Assembly (NCBI GenBank): GCA_963739615.1 | Contig: CAVUBD010000017.1 | Location: 62,001 to 126,000 of the forward strand | Reading direction: 5' to 3' | Source: Palsa-504 sp963739615 | GTDB lineage: Bacteria; Actinomycetota; Actinomycetes; Streptosporangiales; Streptosporangiaceae | Length of the DNA: 64,000 nt | In this document: positions 1-8,738 of the stretch, piece by piece | How the letters are laid out: each line of letters starts with the position of its first letter | Position numbering within the stretch: the first letter of the stretch is position 1 | Made by a program: the position numbers and the translations under genes | The notes under the pieces: model-generated | The model's input: only the letters and a program-made list of their open reading frames with translations | What the model was told of the DNA's origin: nothing | Databases searched by the model: none

Positions 1-137
1 CCGCGGATCCGATGGCGGTCCTGGTCCTGCGCCTTCCGAATCTCACGCTAAGGCAGGATACCGGGTTTGGCTGCCCGGTTTCGCGGGCACCGCCGGGTTG
101 CGGCTGTACCCTGCGCTTCTCGCGTAGGCTTGCGAGC

Positions 138-1244
138 ATGGCAAGCACCGATCCCGCCGATGAGATCGCGGCGCTGACCTCGAAGCTCGACAGCATAGAA
201 GCGGTGCTCGATCCCGGCGAACTGCAGCGGGAAGCGTCCGGGTTGCGCGAGCAGTCCGCCGACCCCGCGCTGTGGGCCGATCCGCCTCATGCTCAGAAGG
301 TGACCAGGCGGCTGTCTTACCTGGAAGCTGAGCTGGCCAGGCTGGCCGGCCTGCACCAGCGCCTCGCCGACACCAAGTTGCTTTTCGAGCTGGCCGAGAG
401 CGAGGACGACGAGCCCACCCGCGATGAGGCGGCCCACGAGCTGGCCGCGCTCCGGACCGAGATCGACCAGCTCGAGGTGCGGACGCTGCTCAACGGCGAG
501 TACGACGCGCGCGAGGCGCTGATCTCGATCAACGCCCAGGCGGGCGGGGCGGACGCCGCCGACTTCGCCGAGAACCTGCTGCGGATGTACCTGCGCTGGG
601 CGGAGCGGCACAAGTACCCGACCGAGGTGTACGACACCTCCTACGCGGAAGAAGCGGGGATCAAGTCGACCACGTTCGCGGTCAACGCCCCCTACGCGTA
701 CGGGACGCTGCGCGGCGAGCACGGCACGCACCGGATGGTCCGCATCTCCAAGTACGACAACCAGGGGCGCAGGCAGACCTCGTTCGCCGGGGTGGACGTG
801 ATGCCGGTGGTGGATACGGCCGATCACATCGACATCAACGACGATGAGATCCGGGTGGACGTGTTCCGCTCGAGCGGCCCCGGCGGCCAGGGCGTGAACA
901 CGACCGACTCGGCCGTCCGCATCACGCACCTTCCCACCGGGATCGTGGTCTCCTGCCAGAACGAGCGCAGCCAGATCCAGAACCGCGCGTCGGCGATGGC
1001 CGTGCTGCAGGCCAAGCTGCTCGAGCGGCGCCGGCAAGAGGAAGCCGAGGAGATGGACAAGCTGCGCGGTGACGGCGGTCGCGCCTGGGGGACCCAGATC
1101 CGCAACTACGTCCTGTACCCGTACCAGAACGTCAAGGACGTGCGGACCGGGAAGGAGACGGGCAACGCCGTCGCGGTCCTCGACGGCGAGATCGACGATT
1201 TCATCGACGCGGAGATCCGCTGGATGCGCCAGACGGGCCGGTAG
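138..1244 (+). CDS. prfB: Peptide chain release factor 2 (RF2)
   Basis: This class I release factor of 368 aa reads UGA/UAA stop codons in the ribosomal A site and triggers peptide release. The catalytic GGQ motif is at residues 249-251, inside the conserved SGPGGQGVN context. The N-terminal half is coiled-coil-rich, as in the family. The frame is open further upstream, but the ATG at 138 begins the region that resembles other RF2 proteins. No internal frameshift site of the E. coli type is visible. The stop-codon recognition tripeptide, normally SPF in RF2, reads SKY at residues 204-206, between MVRI and DNQGRR. The gene heads the usual actinobacterial prfB-ftsE-ftsX-smpB order. Confidence 0.96.
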   Translation: MASTDPADEIAALTSKLDSIEAVLDPGELQREASGLREQSADPALWADPPHAQKVTRRLSYLEAELARLAGLHQRLADTKLLFELAESEDDEPTRDEAAHELAALRTEIDQLEVRTLLNGEYDAREALISINAQAGGADAADFAENLLRMYLRWAERHKYPTEVYDTSYAEEAGIKSTTFAVNAPYAYGTLRGEHGTHRMVRISKYDNQGRRQTSFAGVDVMPVVDTADHIDINDDEIRVDVFRSSGPGGQGVNTTDSAVRITHLPTGIVVSCQNERSQIQNRASAMAVLQAKLLERRRQEEAEEMDKLRGDGGRAWGTQIRNYVLYPYQNVKDVRTGKETGNAVAVLDGEIDDFIDAEIRWMRQTGR

Positions 1245-1427
1245 CTACCTCAGGTGAAGGGCGAGGAGCAGCAGAAAGCTCAGCACGAGAACGGCGGCGA
1301 TGATCAGCTGCGGACTGGCACCCGAGTGCTCATGGTGAACATGCTGTCGCGAAGCGCGACACGCCGGGCAGCGGCCTTCCACTACTGGCCCGGCGCATTG
1401 CGCACAGATCAGGTGTTCGCAGCTCAT
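1245..1427 (-). CDS. Small zinc-ribbon membrane protein, unknown function
   Basis: This 60-aa protein has four cysteines near the N-terminus in a CEHLICAQC...CPAC arrangement, likely a small zinc ribbon. A His-rich linker follows, then one hydrophobic helix (about residues 42-58, LIIAAVLVLSFLLLLAL). The ATG at 1427 is preferred over one five codons upstream because a purine-rich GGAAGGGG lies just before it. It converges on prfB, whose stop codon abuts its own. The combination suggests a membrane-anchored metal-binding protein with its ribbon in the cytoplasm. No function can be assigned. Confidence 0.72.
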   Translation of the reverse strand: MSCEHLICAQCAGPVVEGRCPACRASRQHVHHEHSGASPQLIIAAVLVLSFLLLLALHLR

Positions 1428-1593
1428 CGGAACCCCTTCCACCTGGCCCGCACCTCGGCACTTGCCGTGATGTAGGGCCTTAGCTGCCAGTTTCGCTCTA
1501 GACTGTTCCCTGGCCTAACCAGGTTACCCGTAAGTTGCCAGGTTGGCGGCAGCCGCCGCGGTCCTCATCCACCTACATCGATGTGATGGTCCC

Positions 1594-2283
1594 GTGATCA
1601 ACTTCGATAACGTCACCAAGGTCTATCCGAATCAGAGCCGCCCGGCGCTGGAGAGCGTGAACATAGAAGTCGCCAAGGGCGAGTTTGTCTTCCTCGTGGG
1701 CCCGTCCGGTTCGGGGAAATCGACCTTCCTCCGGCTGGTCCTGAAGGAGGAGCGGCCTTCAGAGGGCAGGATCCACGTGGCCGGCCGGGACCTGGCGCGA
1801 CTGACCAACTGGAAGGTGCCGTATCTGCGGCGGCGCATCGGCTGCGTGTTCCAGGACTTCCGGCTGCTGCCGAATAAGAACGTCTATCAGAACGTCGCGT
1901 TCGCCCTCGAGGTCATCGGCAAGCAGCGGCGCTTCATCCGCAAGGTCGTGCCCGAGGTGATCGATCTCGTCGGCCTGGAGGGCAAGCACGACCGCATGCC
2001 CGACGAGCTATCCGGCGGCGAGCAGCAGCGGGTCGCGATGGCGCGCGCGTTCGTCAACCGGCCGATGATCTTGCTTGCCGACGAGCCGACAGGGAACATC
2101 GACCCGGCGACCTCCATCGGCATCATGAAGGTGCTTGACCGGATCAACAGGACAGGGACCACTGTCGTGATGGCTACTCACGACGCGGCCATCGTCGACT
2201 CGATGCGCAAGCGCGTCATCGAGCTCGAATACGGCAAGGTTGTCCGAGACCAGTCGCGCGGGGTGTACGGCCAGGCATACTGA
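1594..2283 (+). CDS. ftsE: Cell division ATP-binding protein FtsE
   Basis: FtsE is the ATPase of the FtsEX complex, which activates peptidoglycan hydrolases at the division site. The protein is 229 aa. Walker A GPSGSGKST is at residues 36-44, followed by a Q-loop in CVFQDFRLL, the LSGGEQQR signature and Walker B with ADEPTGNID. The GTG at 1594 (VINFDNV) is chosen because FtsE proteins begin at this strand; the open frame upstream looks non-coding. ftsX follows 81 bases downstream on the same strand, so the two are probably co-transcribed. Confidence 0.96.
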   Translation: MINFDNVTKVYPNQSRPALESVNIEVAKGEFVFLVGPSGSGKSTFLRLVLKEERPSEGRIHVAGRDLARLTNWKVPYLRRRIGCVFQDFRLLPNKNVYQNVAFALEVIGKQRRFIRKVVPEVIDLVGLEGKHDRMPDELSGGEQQRVAMARAFVNRPMILLADEPTGNIDPATSIGIMKVLDRINRTGTTVVMATHDAAIVDSMRKRVIELEYGKVVRDQSRGVYGQAY

Positions 2284-2364
2284 CCTGTTACCCGCCGCAC
2301 CGGTTCCCCGCGAGGCGGTACCCGCGGCGGTAACCCGCCCAGGACTATCAAGGGATCAGCCAGC

Positions 2365-3276
2365 ATGCGTTCACAGTTCGTCCTCTCCGAGATCTGGATC
2401 GGGCTGCGCCGGAATCTCACCATGACGATGGCGCTCATCGTGGTCGTGGCCATCAGCCTGTCCCTGCTCGGCACGGGTCTGCTGTTCGTGAAGCAGGTGG
2501 ACAGGACGCGCACCTACTGGCAGGGCAAGGTCGAGCTGTCGATCTACCTGTGCATCAAGACGAGCCCGCAGCCGCAGTGCCAGCAGAACGGGCCCTCCAC
2601 CCTGGCCGAGCGGAACCGGCTGGAAGCCCAGCTCAAGTCCATGCCCCAGGTCCAGGCCGTCTACTACGTGAGCCAGGGGCAGGCCTACTCGGAATTCAGG
2701 CAGTACTTCTCGAACGAGCCGGCCCTTGTCCAGGACACTCAGCCGGGCGACATCCCCGACTCGTTCGAGGTGAAGCTGAAGAACCCCGAGGCCGACTACA
2801 ACATCGTGGCCAGCGCGGTGACCGGGGCGCTCGGGGTGGAAACGGTGGTCGACGAGATGACCATCCTGGACAAGTTCTACCGGCTGCTCGACGGGGCCAG
2901 GAACGCGGTGGTCATTATCGCGCTGATCCTGATCGTCGCCGCGGTCCTGCTCGTGGCTAACACGATCCGGCTGTCCGCGTTCAACCGCCGCAGGGAAACC
3001 TCCATCATGCGCCTGGTCGGCGCGTCGAACTTCTACATCCAGCTGCCGTTCCTGCTAGAGGGGACGATCGCCGGGCTGATCGGCTGGGCCATCGCGGCGG
3101 GGCTCCTGGTCGCAGTCAAGTCCCTGATGCTAGATAGCCTGGAGCAGTACTTCTCATTCAACGTGGGTTTGTCCGTCGGCGACCTGATCGAGGTCATCTT
3201 GATCTCGATGGTCGTGGCGGTGGTGCTGTGCGGTGCGACGTCGTTCCTGACCTTGCGCCGCTACCTGCGGGTCTGA
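2365..3276 (+). CDS. ftsX: Cell division protein FtsX
   Basis: FtsX is the membrane subunit of FtsEX and couples FtsE ATP hydrolysis to cell-wall hydrolase activation outside the cell. The protein is 303 aa. TM1 is near residues 18-42, then a large extracytoplasmic domain of about 130 residues, then three further helices at about 178-198, 225-250 and 270-295. A conserved NRRRETSIMRLVGAS segment follows TM2. It lies between ftsE and smpB, as in most actinobacteria. The extracytoplasmic domain contains two cysteines (CIKTSPQPQC) that could form a disulfide. Confidence 0.95.
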   Translation: MRSQFVLSEIWIGLRRNLTMTMALIVVVAISLSLLGTGLLFVKQVDRTRTYWQGKVELSIYLCIKTSPQPQCQQNGPSTLAERNRLEAQLKSMPQVQAVYYVSQGQAYSEFRQYFSNEPALVQDTQPGDIPDSFEVKLKNPEADYNIVASAVTGALGVETVVDEMTILDKFYRLLDGARNAVVIIALILIVAAVLLVANTIRLSAFNRRRETSIMRLVGASNFYIQLPFLLEGTIAGLIGWAIAAGLLVAVKSLMLDSLEQYFSFNVGLSVGDLIEVILISMVVAVVLCGATSFLTLRRYLRV

Positions 3277-3305
3277 GCGGCTGCTGGCATGGTGATGGGA
3301 GAGAC

Positions 3306-3770
3306 GTGGCTCGGGAGCAAGGGCAGAAGGTCATCGCCCGTAATCGCCGCGCCTATCACGACTACACGATCGAGGACACCTTCGAGGCGGGCCTGGTCCT
3401 GACCGGCACCGAGGTAAAATCACTGCGCGAGGGCCGTGCATCCCTCGCGGACGGGTTCGCGCAGATATCCGGCGACGAAGTCTGGCTGCACAACGTGCAT
3501 ATCCCTGAGTACGTCGGGGGTACCTGGACCAACCACACCCCGCGGCGGATCAGGAAGCTCCTGTTGCACCGCAAGGAAATCGACCGTCTCGATAGCAAGA
3601 TCGCCGAGCAGGGCCTGACCCTGGTCCCGCTTTCGCTGTATTTCAGGGATGGGAACGTCAAGGTGGAGCTGGGTCTGGCCCGCGGTAAGCGCACCTACGA
3701 CAAGCGTCAGGCCCTGGCCAAGCGAGATGCGGCCAGGGAAATAGACCGGGTGCTGAAACGGCGAAGGTGA
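3306..3770 (+). CDS. smpB: SsrA-binding protein SmpB
   Basis: SmpB binds tmRNA and brings it to stalled ribosomes for trans-translation. The protein is 154 aa. The GTG at 3306 is preceded by GGGAGA. Family landmarks are NRRAYHDY near the N-terminus, TGTEVKSLREG, the KLLLHRKEI stretch and the basic C-terminal tail after GKRTYDKRQ. Its partner tmRNA is encoded 2.6 kb downstream at 6365-6734 on the same strand, the usual pairing. The stop codon overlaps the start of a proline-rich open frame leading into the PBP-like locus. Confidence 0.97.
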   Translation: MAREQGQKVIARNRRAYHDYTIEDTFEAGLVLTGTEVKSLREGRASLADGFAQISGDEVWLHNVHIPEYVGGTWTNHTPRRIRKLLLHRKEIDRLDSKIAEQGLTLVPLSLYFRDGNVKVELGLARGKRTYDKRQALAKRDAAREIDRVLKRRR

Positions 3771-4020
3771 CAGGCAGGCGAATCGTGTCCTCTCCTGGAA
3801 GCGAGCGCGGCGGCCACGCCAGGCGGCGAGGGCCCTTCGCGTCCGAGCCCCGCGAGGCCGCCCCGCCCGCCCCGCCCGCCCCGCCGGCCCCGTCTGTTCC
3901 GCCGCCCGCGCCCGGGCCGCCCGCCTCGTCGGCCGCGCCCGGGCCGTCTGTTCCGCCGGCCGCGCCCCCTCCGCCGGGCCAGCTCGTGGCGGGGGCGCCC
4001 GGTCGGCGCGGCACCGGACC

Positions 4021-4074
4021 CGCCAGCCCGCCGATTCCCGCCAGCCCGCCGATTCCCGCCAGCCCGCCGATTCC
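4021..4074 (+). repeat. Three tandem 18-bp repeats
   Basis: Three identical 18-bp units run head to tail. In the frame open from the GTG at 3767 they encode ASPPIP three times, within a strongly Pro/Ala-rich stretch. This looks like the disordered cytoplasmic N-terminus of the following membrane-anchored PBP-like protein, but it lies in a different frame from the transmembrane part. Confidence 0.75.
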
Positions 4075-4110
4075 CGGCCGGCGGCCGACTCGGCCCGCCC
4101 GGCCCGGCAT

Positions 4111-6014
4111 GTGGCGCCCGGGTCGTCACGCAGGCCCAGTCCCTCGCCCGCGCGCCGGCGGGCGAAGCGGTCCCGCATGGCCGCGCTCGTCATCGTCGCC
4201 GTGGGCGTGCTAGCCATCGGGCTCGCGTCCGGGTTCGGCTCTGAGCTGTCCGCGGAACCCGCCGCCCAGACATTCCTGCTTGACTGGCAGCAGCAGCAGT
4301 ACAACGCGGCCGGCACGCTGACCACGGCCGCGCCCGGCAACGTGGCAGCGGCGCTCAGGGGAGCCTTCGCGCAGGTCGACGCCACGCAGCTATTCCTGTC
4401 CATGAGCTCCATCGTCCAGCACGGCGGCACCGCGAAGGCTTCCTTCAAGGCGTCGGTCAGCCTGGCCGGCTCCGAGCACGTGTGGACCTACAACGGCCAG
4501 TTCGATCTGCGCCGCGTTGACGGCAGCTGGAAGGTTGACTGGGCACCCAGCATCATCAACCCGAGCCTGGGCCAGGGCGAGCGGCTGGCGCTGGTGACCC
4601 AGTTCCCGACCCGGGCGTCCGTCCTTGATACCGCCGGGGACCCCCTGCAGCTGCCGGCCCCGGCCTACGAGGTGGGCGTGTGCAGGCCCGCCTGGCTAGC
4701 CAGGCGGCGACGGCGGCAGCCTTCGCCAGGGTCACCGGGCTCCAGGCCGGGCAGGTCCTCGGTCAGATCACGGCGGCCCCGCCGGACCAGTTCGTCCGGC
4801 TCGCCACGCTCGAACCCGACAGGTACGCCAGCCTGCGCGCCCGCCTTGGCGGCGTGCCCGGCCTGGTGGTCCGGCGCGTATCGGAGCGGCTGTTCCAGGC
4901 CAAAGCCGCCGGGCTGGTCGGCGAGGTAGGCAGTGAAGTCGACCCGACGCTTCGTGACGACGGCGCGTTTTACCTCCCTGGCACTACGGTCGGGCTGTCC
5001 GGGCTGGAGGCGGCCTTCCAGCGCCAGCTCCTCGGCACGCCGACGACCGAGGTGGTCGCGGTGAACCCGGCCGGAGCGCAGACCGATGTCCTCGCGCGCT
5101 GGCCGGGCGTGCCGGGCACGCCGGTCCGTACCACGATCGACTCCTCCGTGCAGAACGCGGCCCTGAGCGCGCTGGGAACGGTGCCTGACTCGGGTGAGAT
5201 CGTCGCCGTCCGGGCGTCGACGGGAGAGATCCTGGCGGTGGCGCAACATCAGGCATCCGGTGCACTGCCCGCGGCCGGCCCGCTGAACGCGAAGCTGGTC
5301 CCGGGCATGGCCTTCACCATCGTGTCGGCCGCGGCGCTGCTCAGCGACGGGGTACGTGCGTCCGACACGAGCCCGTGCGAAAACTCCTTCACCGTCGGCG
5401 GGCAGACCTTCACCAGCTACGGGACCGGTGAGCAGAAGCCGTTCAGCTCCAATTTCGCCGACGGCTGCGGAACGGCGTTCGCGGGCATGTCCTTGCGGCT
5501 CACGGCCGGCGAGTTCGGCGAGGTGGTCAAGGCCTTCGGCATCGGGGCGGACTGGTCACCGCTCCAGGTACCTGCCTTCTCCGGGGCGGTGCCTTCGGCC
5601 ACCGGGGCCGACCTCGCCGCCGAAATGATCGGCCAGGGGAACGTACGGATGAGCCCGCTGTCGATGGCCATGGTCGCCGCGGCGGTCGACTCAGGCGGCT
5701 GGCACGCGCCGCAGGTCGTCGTCGGCTCGGCCGATCCGGTCAGCGGCCCGGGCGTCACGCTGGACGCGGACGCCATGTCCGCGGTGCAGGGCCTGATGCG
5801 CCGTGCGGTCACCTCGGGCGCGGCGCACGCCGCCAGCTTGCCAGGCGCGCAGGTATACGGGCAGGTCGGCCTGGTCCACAGCGGCTCAGGCTGGATGAGC
5901 TGGTTCGCCGGGTACCGCGGCGACATCGCCTTCACCGTGATCGAGTCAGGCAAAACACCCCAGCTCTCCGCCGCGGCGCTGGCCGGCGCCTTCCTCTCGG
6001 CCATCCGCGGCTGA
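4111..6014 (+). pseudogene. PBP-like protein with degenerate transpeptidase domain, frame-broken
   Basis: The first segment runs from a GTG at 4111 (alternative ATG at 4177). It encodes one N-terminal transmembrane helix and an NTF2/MecA_N-like domain (SAEPAAQTFLLDWQ onward). The frame then shifts at about 4676-4684 (GTGTGC) into a 444-codon frame with a PBP dimerisation region and a transpeptidase fold. All three active-site motifs are altered: SxxK reads MAFT (5307-5318), SxN reads GCG (5463-5471) and KTG reads QVG (5862-5870). Even if the frame break is a sequencing error, the domain should not acylate penicillin or cross-link wall. A proline-rich open frame (3767-4110) probably encodes the cytoplasmic tail in yet another frame. 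Confidence 0.8.
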
Positions 6015-6288
6015 CTGTCCCTGCCACGACCGGTTACGTTCCGTTATTAATACGTGACCTGAATCTGGTCGCGCTAAGCAACCGTGCGAACACTTAGTGG
6101 CGTCTATACCTATGACTGGGGTTCGCTTGGGGGGTTGCGGCCCAGTCAACGTGAGGGTCCGGGTCTCATCTCGGGGGAGACCCGGCCACCAGGCCGGCTC
6201 CGACCCTGCCGGCCTGCCCCTGCGGGCGCATCTTGGCCACCGCCAGCGCCCGCAGGGGCCACATTCTTCTCTGCCGCGGGAATCGAAG

Positions 6289-6317
6289 TTGGCTATCGCG
6301 TGTTGTGGGAGTACGGT
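6289..6317 (+). promoter_or_regulatory. Candidate sigma-70-type promoter of ssrA
   Basis: TTGGCT (6289-6294) and TACGGT (6312-6317) are separated by 17 bases, a good fit to a vegetative actinobacterial promoter. It lies about 48 bases before the mature tmRNA 5' end, consistent with a processed leader. The rest of the 6015-6364 interval shows no credible gene. Confidence 0.5.
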
Positions 6318-6364
6318 CAGGTACGGCGGTAAGGCTCAGCCGTACGGCCGCACAACTCAATAGC

Positions 6365-6734
6365 GGGGGTGATCGGTTTCGACTTCGGTGGTCGAACCAG
6401 GGGAAGCGGGCCGAGGGTTGCGGTTGTGACCTCGTTAATCCTGTGACCGCAAACCAATAAGTGCCACTCCAATGCGCACTGAACTTACGCTCGCCGCCTA
6501 AGACGAGTTAAGAGTTCTGTCAGCCCGGGGATGCCTTCGACCCGGTGCCTGGCATCAGCTAGAAGGATTTACCGCCTGACCCGGCCGCGGGGCTAGGCGG
6601 GACATCTAACAGTGGCTGAGCCCGTCGGCGACTTGCTTGCGTGATCGCCGGGGCTGAGAAAAACACAGCAAGCTGCGCCCGGAGAAGCCCTGGTGAGGTA
6701 CTGAAGGACGCGGGTTCGATTCCCGCCACCTCCA
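6365..6734 (+). ncRNA. ssrA: Transfer-messenger RNA (tmRNA)
   Basis: tmRNA rescues stalled ribosomes and adds a degradation tag to the nascent peptide. The 5' end GGGGGTG pairs with CACCTCC at 6727-6733 to form the tRNA-like acceptor stem, and the T-arm GGTTCGATTCC lies just before it. The tag frame starts at the GCC resume codon (6463), after the AATAAGT context also seen in mycobacterial tmRNA, and ends at TAA (6499-6501). It reads ATPMRTELTLAA. The CCA end is not encoded. smpB is upstream on the same strand. Confidence 0.93.
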
Positions 6735-6740
6735 CTTTTA

Positions 6741-6776
6741 GCCCCGGACCCTCAGCGGGTCCGGGGCCTTCGTTTT
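6741..6776 (+). terminator. Rho-independent terminator of ssrA
   Basis: A perfect 10-bp GC stem (6741-6750 with 6758-6767) and 7-base loop are followed by TTCGTTTT, immediately downstream of the tmRNA acceptor end. Confidence 0.88.
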
Positions 6777-6925
6777 GCACACGGTCCGTAGTGGCCTAAA
6801 AAGCCCAAAATCATTCATCCGAACGGGCCTGGGTGCATGTCCCAGCCCTCCAGCTACGTGTCAAGTGGCGAGAAGCATCTCGTCGGAGCGCGGCGCCCGC
6901 CCGGTTCGGGGCGGGCGCCGGCTGG

Positions 6926-7744
6926 TCATGCGGACCGGTTCTCGAAGTAGTGGCCCTTATCGAGGTCGTCGATGAGCCCGGGCTGGGTCGGCTGCCAGCC
7001 AAGCAGCTCGCGGGTCAGCGCGCTCGAGGCCGGGCTGTCGGCGCCGAGGAAGCCGCCAAGGAAGCCGAAGTGCTCACCGGCGTCCTCGGGAGAGATGGCG
7101 GCCACGGGCAGGTCGAGGTGCCGTCCGATCACCGCGGCGATGTCGCGGATCGGCACGCCTTCGTCGGCGACGGCGTGCAGCGTCGATCCGGCCGGAGCTT
7201 GCTCAAGGGCCAGGCGGAACAGGTGCGCGGCGTCGAGCCGGTGCACGGCGGGCCAGCGGTTGGCCCCGTCGCCAATGTAGCCGGATACGCCTTTGGCGCG
7301 GGCGATGCCGACGATGGCCGCCATGAAGCCGTTATCTCCGTCCCCGTGACACGTCGGGGGAAGTCGCACGACGGATGAGCGGACGCCGCGGTCAGCGAGG
7401 GAGAGCGTGATCTCCGCGGTGCCGTGCCGGGTCCGCGGACCGGCGCCCCAGGCGGCCATAGCCGGGTCGGAACCATGCCCGTCCCGTTCGGTCGCCAGCC
7501 GCCCGACGGCGAGCCCGAGCGTCCCGGAGGCGATGACGAACGGCCGGTCAGAGTCGGCCAGCGCCTCGCCGAACGTCTCGACGGCGCGGCGGTCGGCATC
7601 GGCCGCGTCCGCGAAGCCGCCCGAGAAGGCGATGTCGTGCTTGAACGCGAGGTGGATCACGCCATCGGAGGCGGCCGCGGCACTGTCCTGCTCCAGGAGC
7701 GCCGCGAAGGCGCCCGGCAGCGTTCGGCCATCATTGCCGCGCAC
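6926..7744 (-). pseudogene. N-terminally truncated NAD-dependent epimerase/SDR
   Basis: From ASDGVIHLAF onward the protein matches extended SDR/NAD-epimerase proteins, including the later substrate-binding half (VVRLPPTCHG, GYIGDGANRWPAVH). The N-terminal Rossmann segment with its GxxGxxG nucleotide-binding loop is missing. The first ~20 residues of the frame derive from sequence that on the other strand belongs to a TetR fragment. The gene therefore lost its 5' end at about 7690. It cannot bind NAD(P) in the usual way and is probably a remnant. Confidence 0.75.
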
Positions 7745-7987
7745 GCAGAGCTCCGGGAACGCGAGCTGATCAAGCTCGCGTCACTCGCCTCGGCGCTGGC
7801 CGCGGCGCTGCGCCAGCGCGGCGTCGGCGAACCGGCCGCGAGCCTGACCGCCGAGGCCGGTGTCGCCGTCTTCAAGGTCGCGTTCGAACGCTGGGTCAGC
7901 GAAACCAGCCAGCCGGACCTGTCGCGATTCATCCGGGAGTCGCTGGAGGAGCTGAAAGCCGTGACCGCCGCCGGCAGGCCGCGCTAA
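7690..7987 (+). pseudogene. C-terminal fragment of a TetR-family regulator
   Basis: The frame from about RQRSAIIAAHAELREREL to the stop at 7987 resembles the ligand-binding C-terminus of TetR regulators (LRQRGVGEPAASLTAEAG, then an AVFKVAFERW helix). No helix-turn-helix region is present upstream in any frame. The fragment is oriented head to head with the truncated SDR. An SDR with a divergent TetR regulator is a common pair, so one deletion probably removed both 5' ends and the shared promoter region. Confidence 0.7.
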
Positions 7988-8275
7988 CTGCGGGGCAACT
8001 GGCTTCTCGCGGTCACCGGAGTGAACGGCGGTGGCCGCCCGCTGCCGGCGAAAACCGGGTAGCAGGCGAGCCAGCACGAGTGCGCCCGCGATGCAGGCCA
8101 GTCCGCCGGAGACCACTGATACGGTGTCGCCGAAGGCGGCCGCGACCACGCCCGACTCCAGGTCTCCTATCCGGGGACCTCCCGTGACCACGGCGATCTG
8201 CAGCCCGGCCAGGCGGCCCCGCAGCTTGTCCGGCACCGCCAGGCGGCCGGCAGCACCGTCCGGGGCACCAGGCCG
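7985..8275 (-). pseudogene. C-terminal fragment of an MFS exporter
   Basis: The minus-strand frame encoding LRGRLAGLQIAVVTGGPR, then GLACIAGALVLARLLPGFRR, resembles the last two helices of a drug/siderophore-type MFS exporter. Nothing of the preceding ten helices is present, and the frame breaks near 8240-8275. The interval 8276-8542 beyond it shows no credible gene. It lies beside the SDR/TetR scar and is probably part of the same decayed region. Confidence 0.62.
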
Positions 8276-8542
8276 CTCTTCAGGCCCGACGCGGGGGCGG
8301 CCGCCGGCTGATCAAGACGACGCGCCGGCGAAATCGCCAAACGGCCGTTCGAAAAGCCGTTGCGCACGTTTTCGTCGCGGCAAGGATCTCCGATCATTAC
8401 CAATCTGCTTCCGAACACGGGATAATAGGGCGACGGATAGAAACGATTGTGGCTGGCCGGTTTCACCGCAGGCACCGCGGTCGCGGCGTACGCAGAGCCT
8501 GTGCGTCTCGCGCGGTAGGACCTGTAGGAAGGGGATGGGAGA

Positions 8543-8710
8543 ATGGCGGCGATGAAGCCGCGGACGGGCGACGGTCCGCTTGAGGTCACCAAGGAGGGGC
8601 GCGGCATCGTGATGCGTGTCCCGCTTGAAGGCGGGGGCCGACTCGTTGTTGAGCTAACAGCCGACGAAGCAGCAAGGCTTGGTGACGCATTGAAATCGGT
8701 GGTCGGGTGA
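8543..8710 (+). CDS. DUF3117 family small protein
   Basis: This 55-aa protein starts MAAMKPRTGDGPLEVTKEGR and ends in LGDALKSVVG. It is nearly colinear with the DUF3117 family, a very conserved small actinobacterial protein of unknown function. A long purine-rich ribosome-binding region (AGGAAGGGGATGGGAGA) precedes the ATG. It converges on the O-methyltransferase gene and sits in the usual actinobacterial neighbourhood of sigE. Confidence 0.92.
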   Translation: MAAMKPRTGDGPLEVTKEGRGIVMRVPLEGGGRLVVELTADEAARLGDALKSVVG

Positions 8711-8738
8711 CCCGATCCCAGCCGGTCCCAGCGTTTCT

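Noticed and set aside
48..1037. Long open frame on the minus strand opposite prfB
   Set aside because: It mirrors the codon structure of prfB; the translation is Arg/His/Gly-rich without family features.
4021..4074. Short tandem repeats considered as CRISPR
   Set aside because: The units are directly adjacent, with no spacers, and encode a Pro-rich linker.
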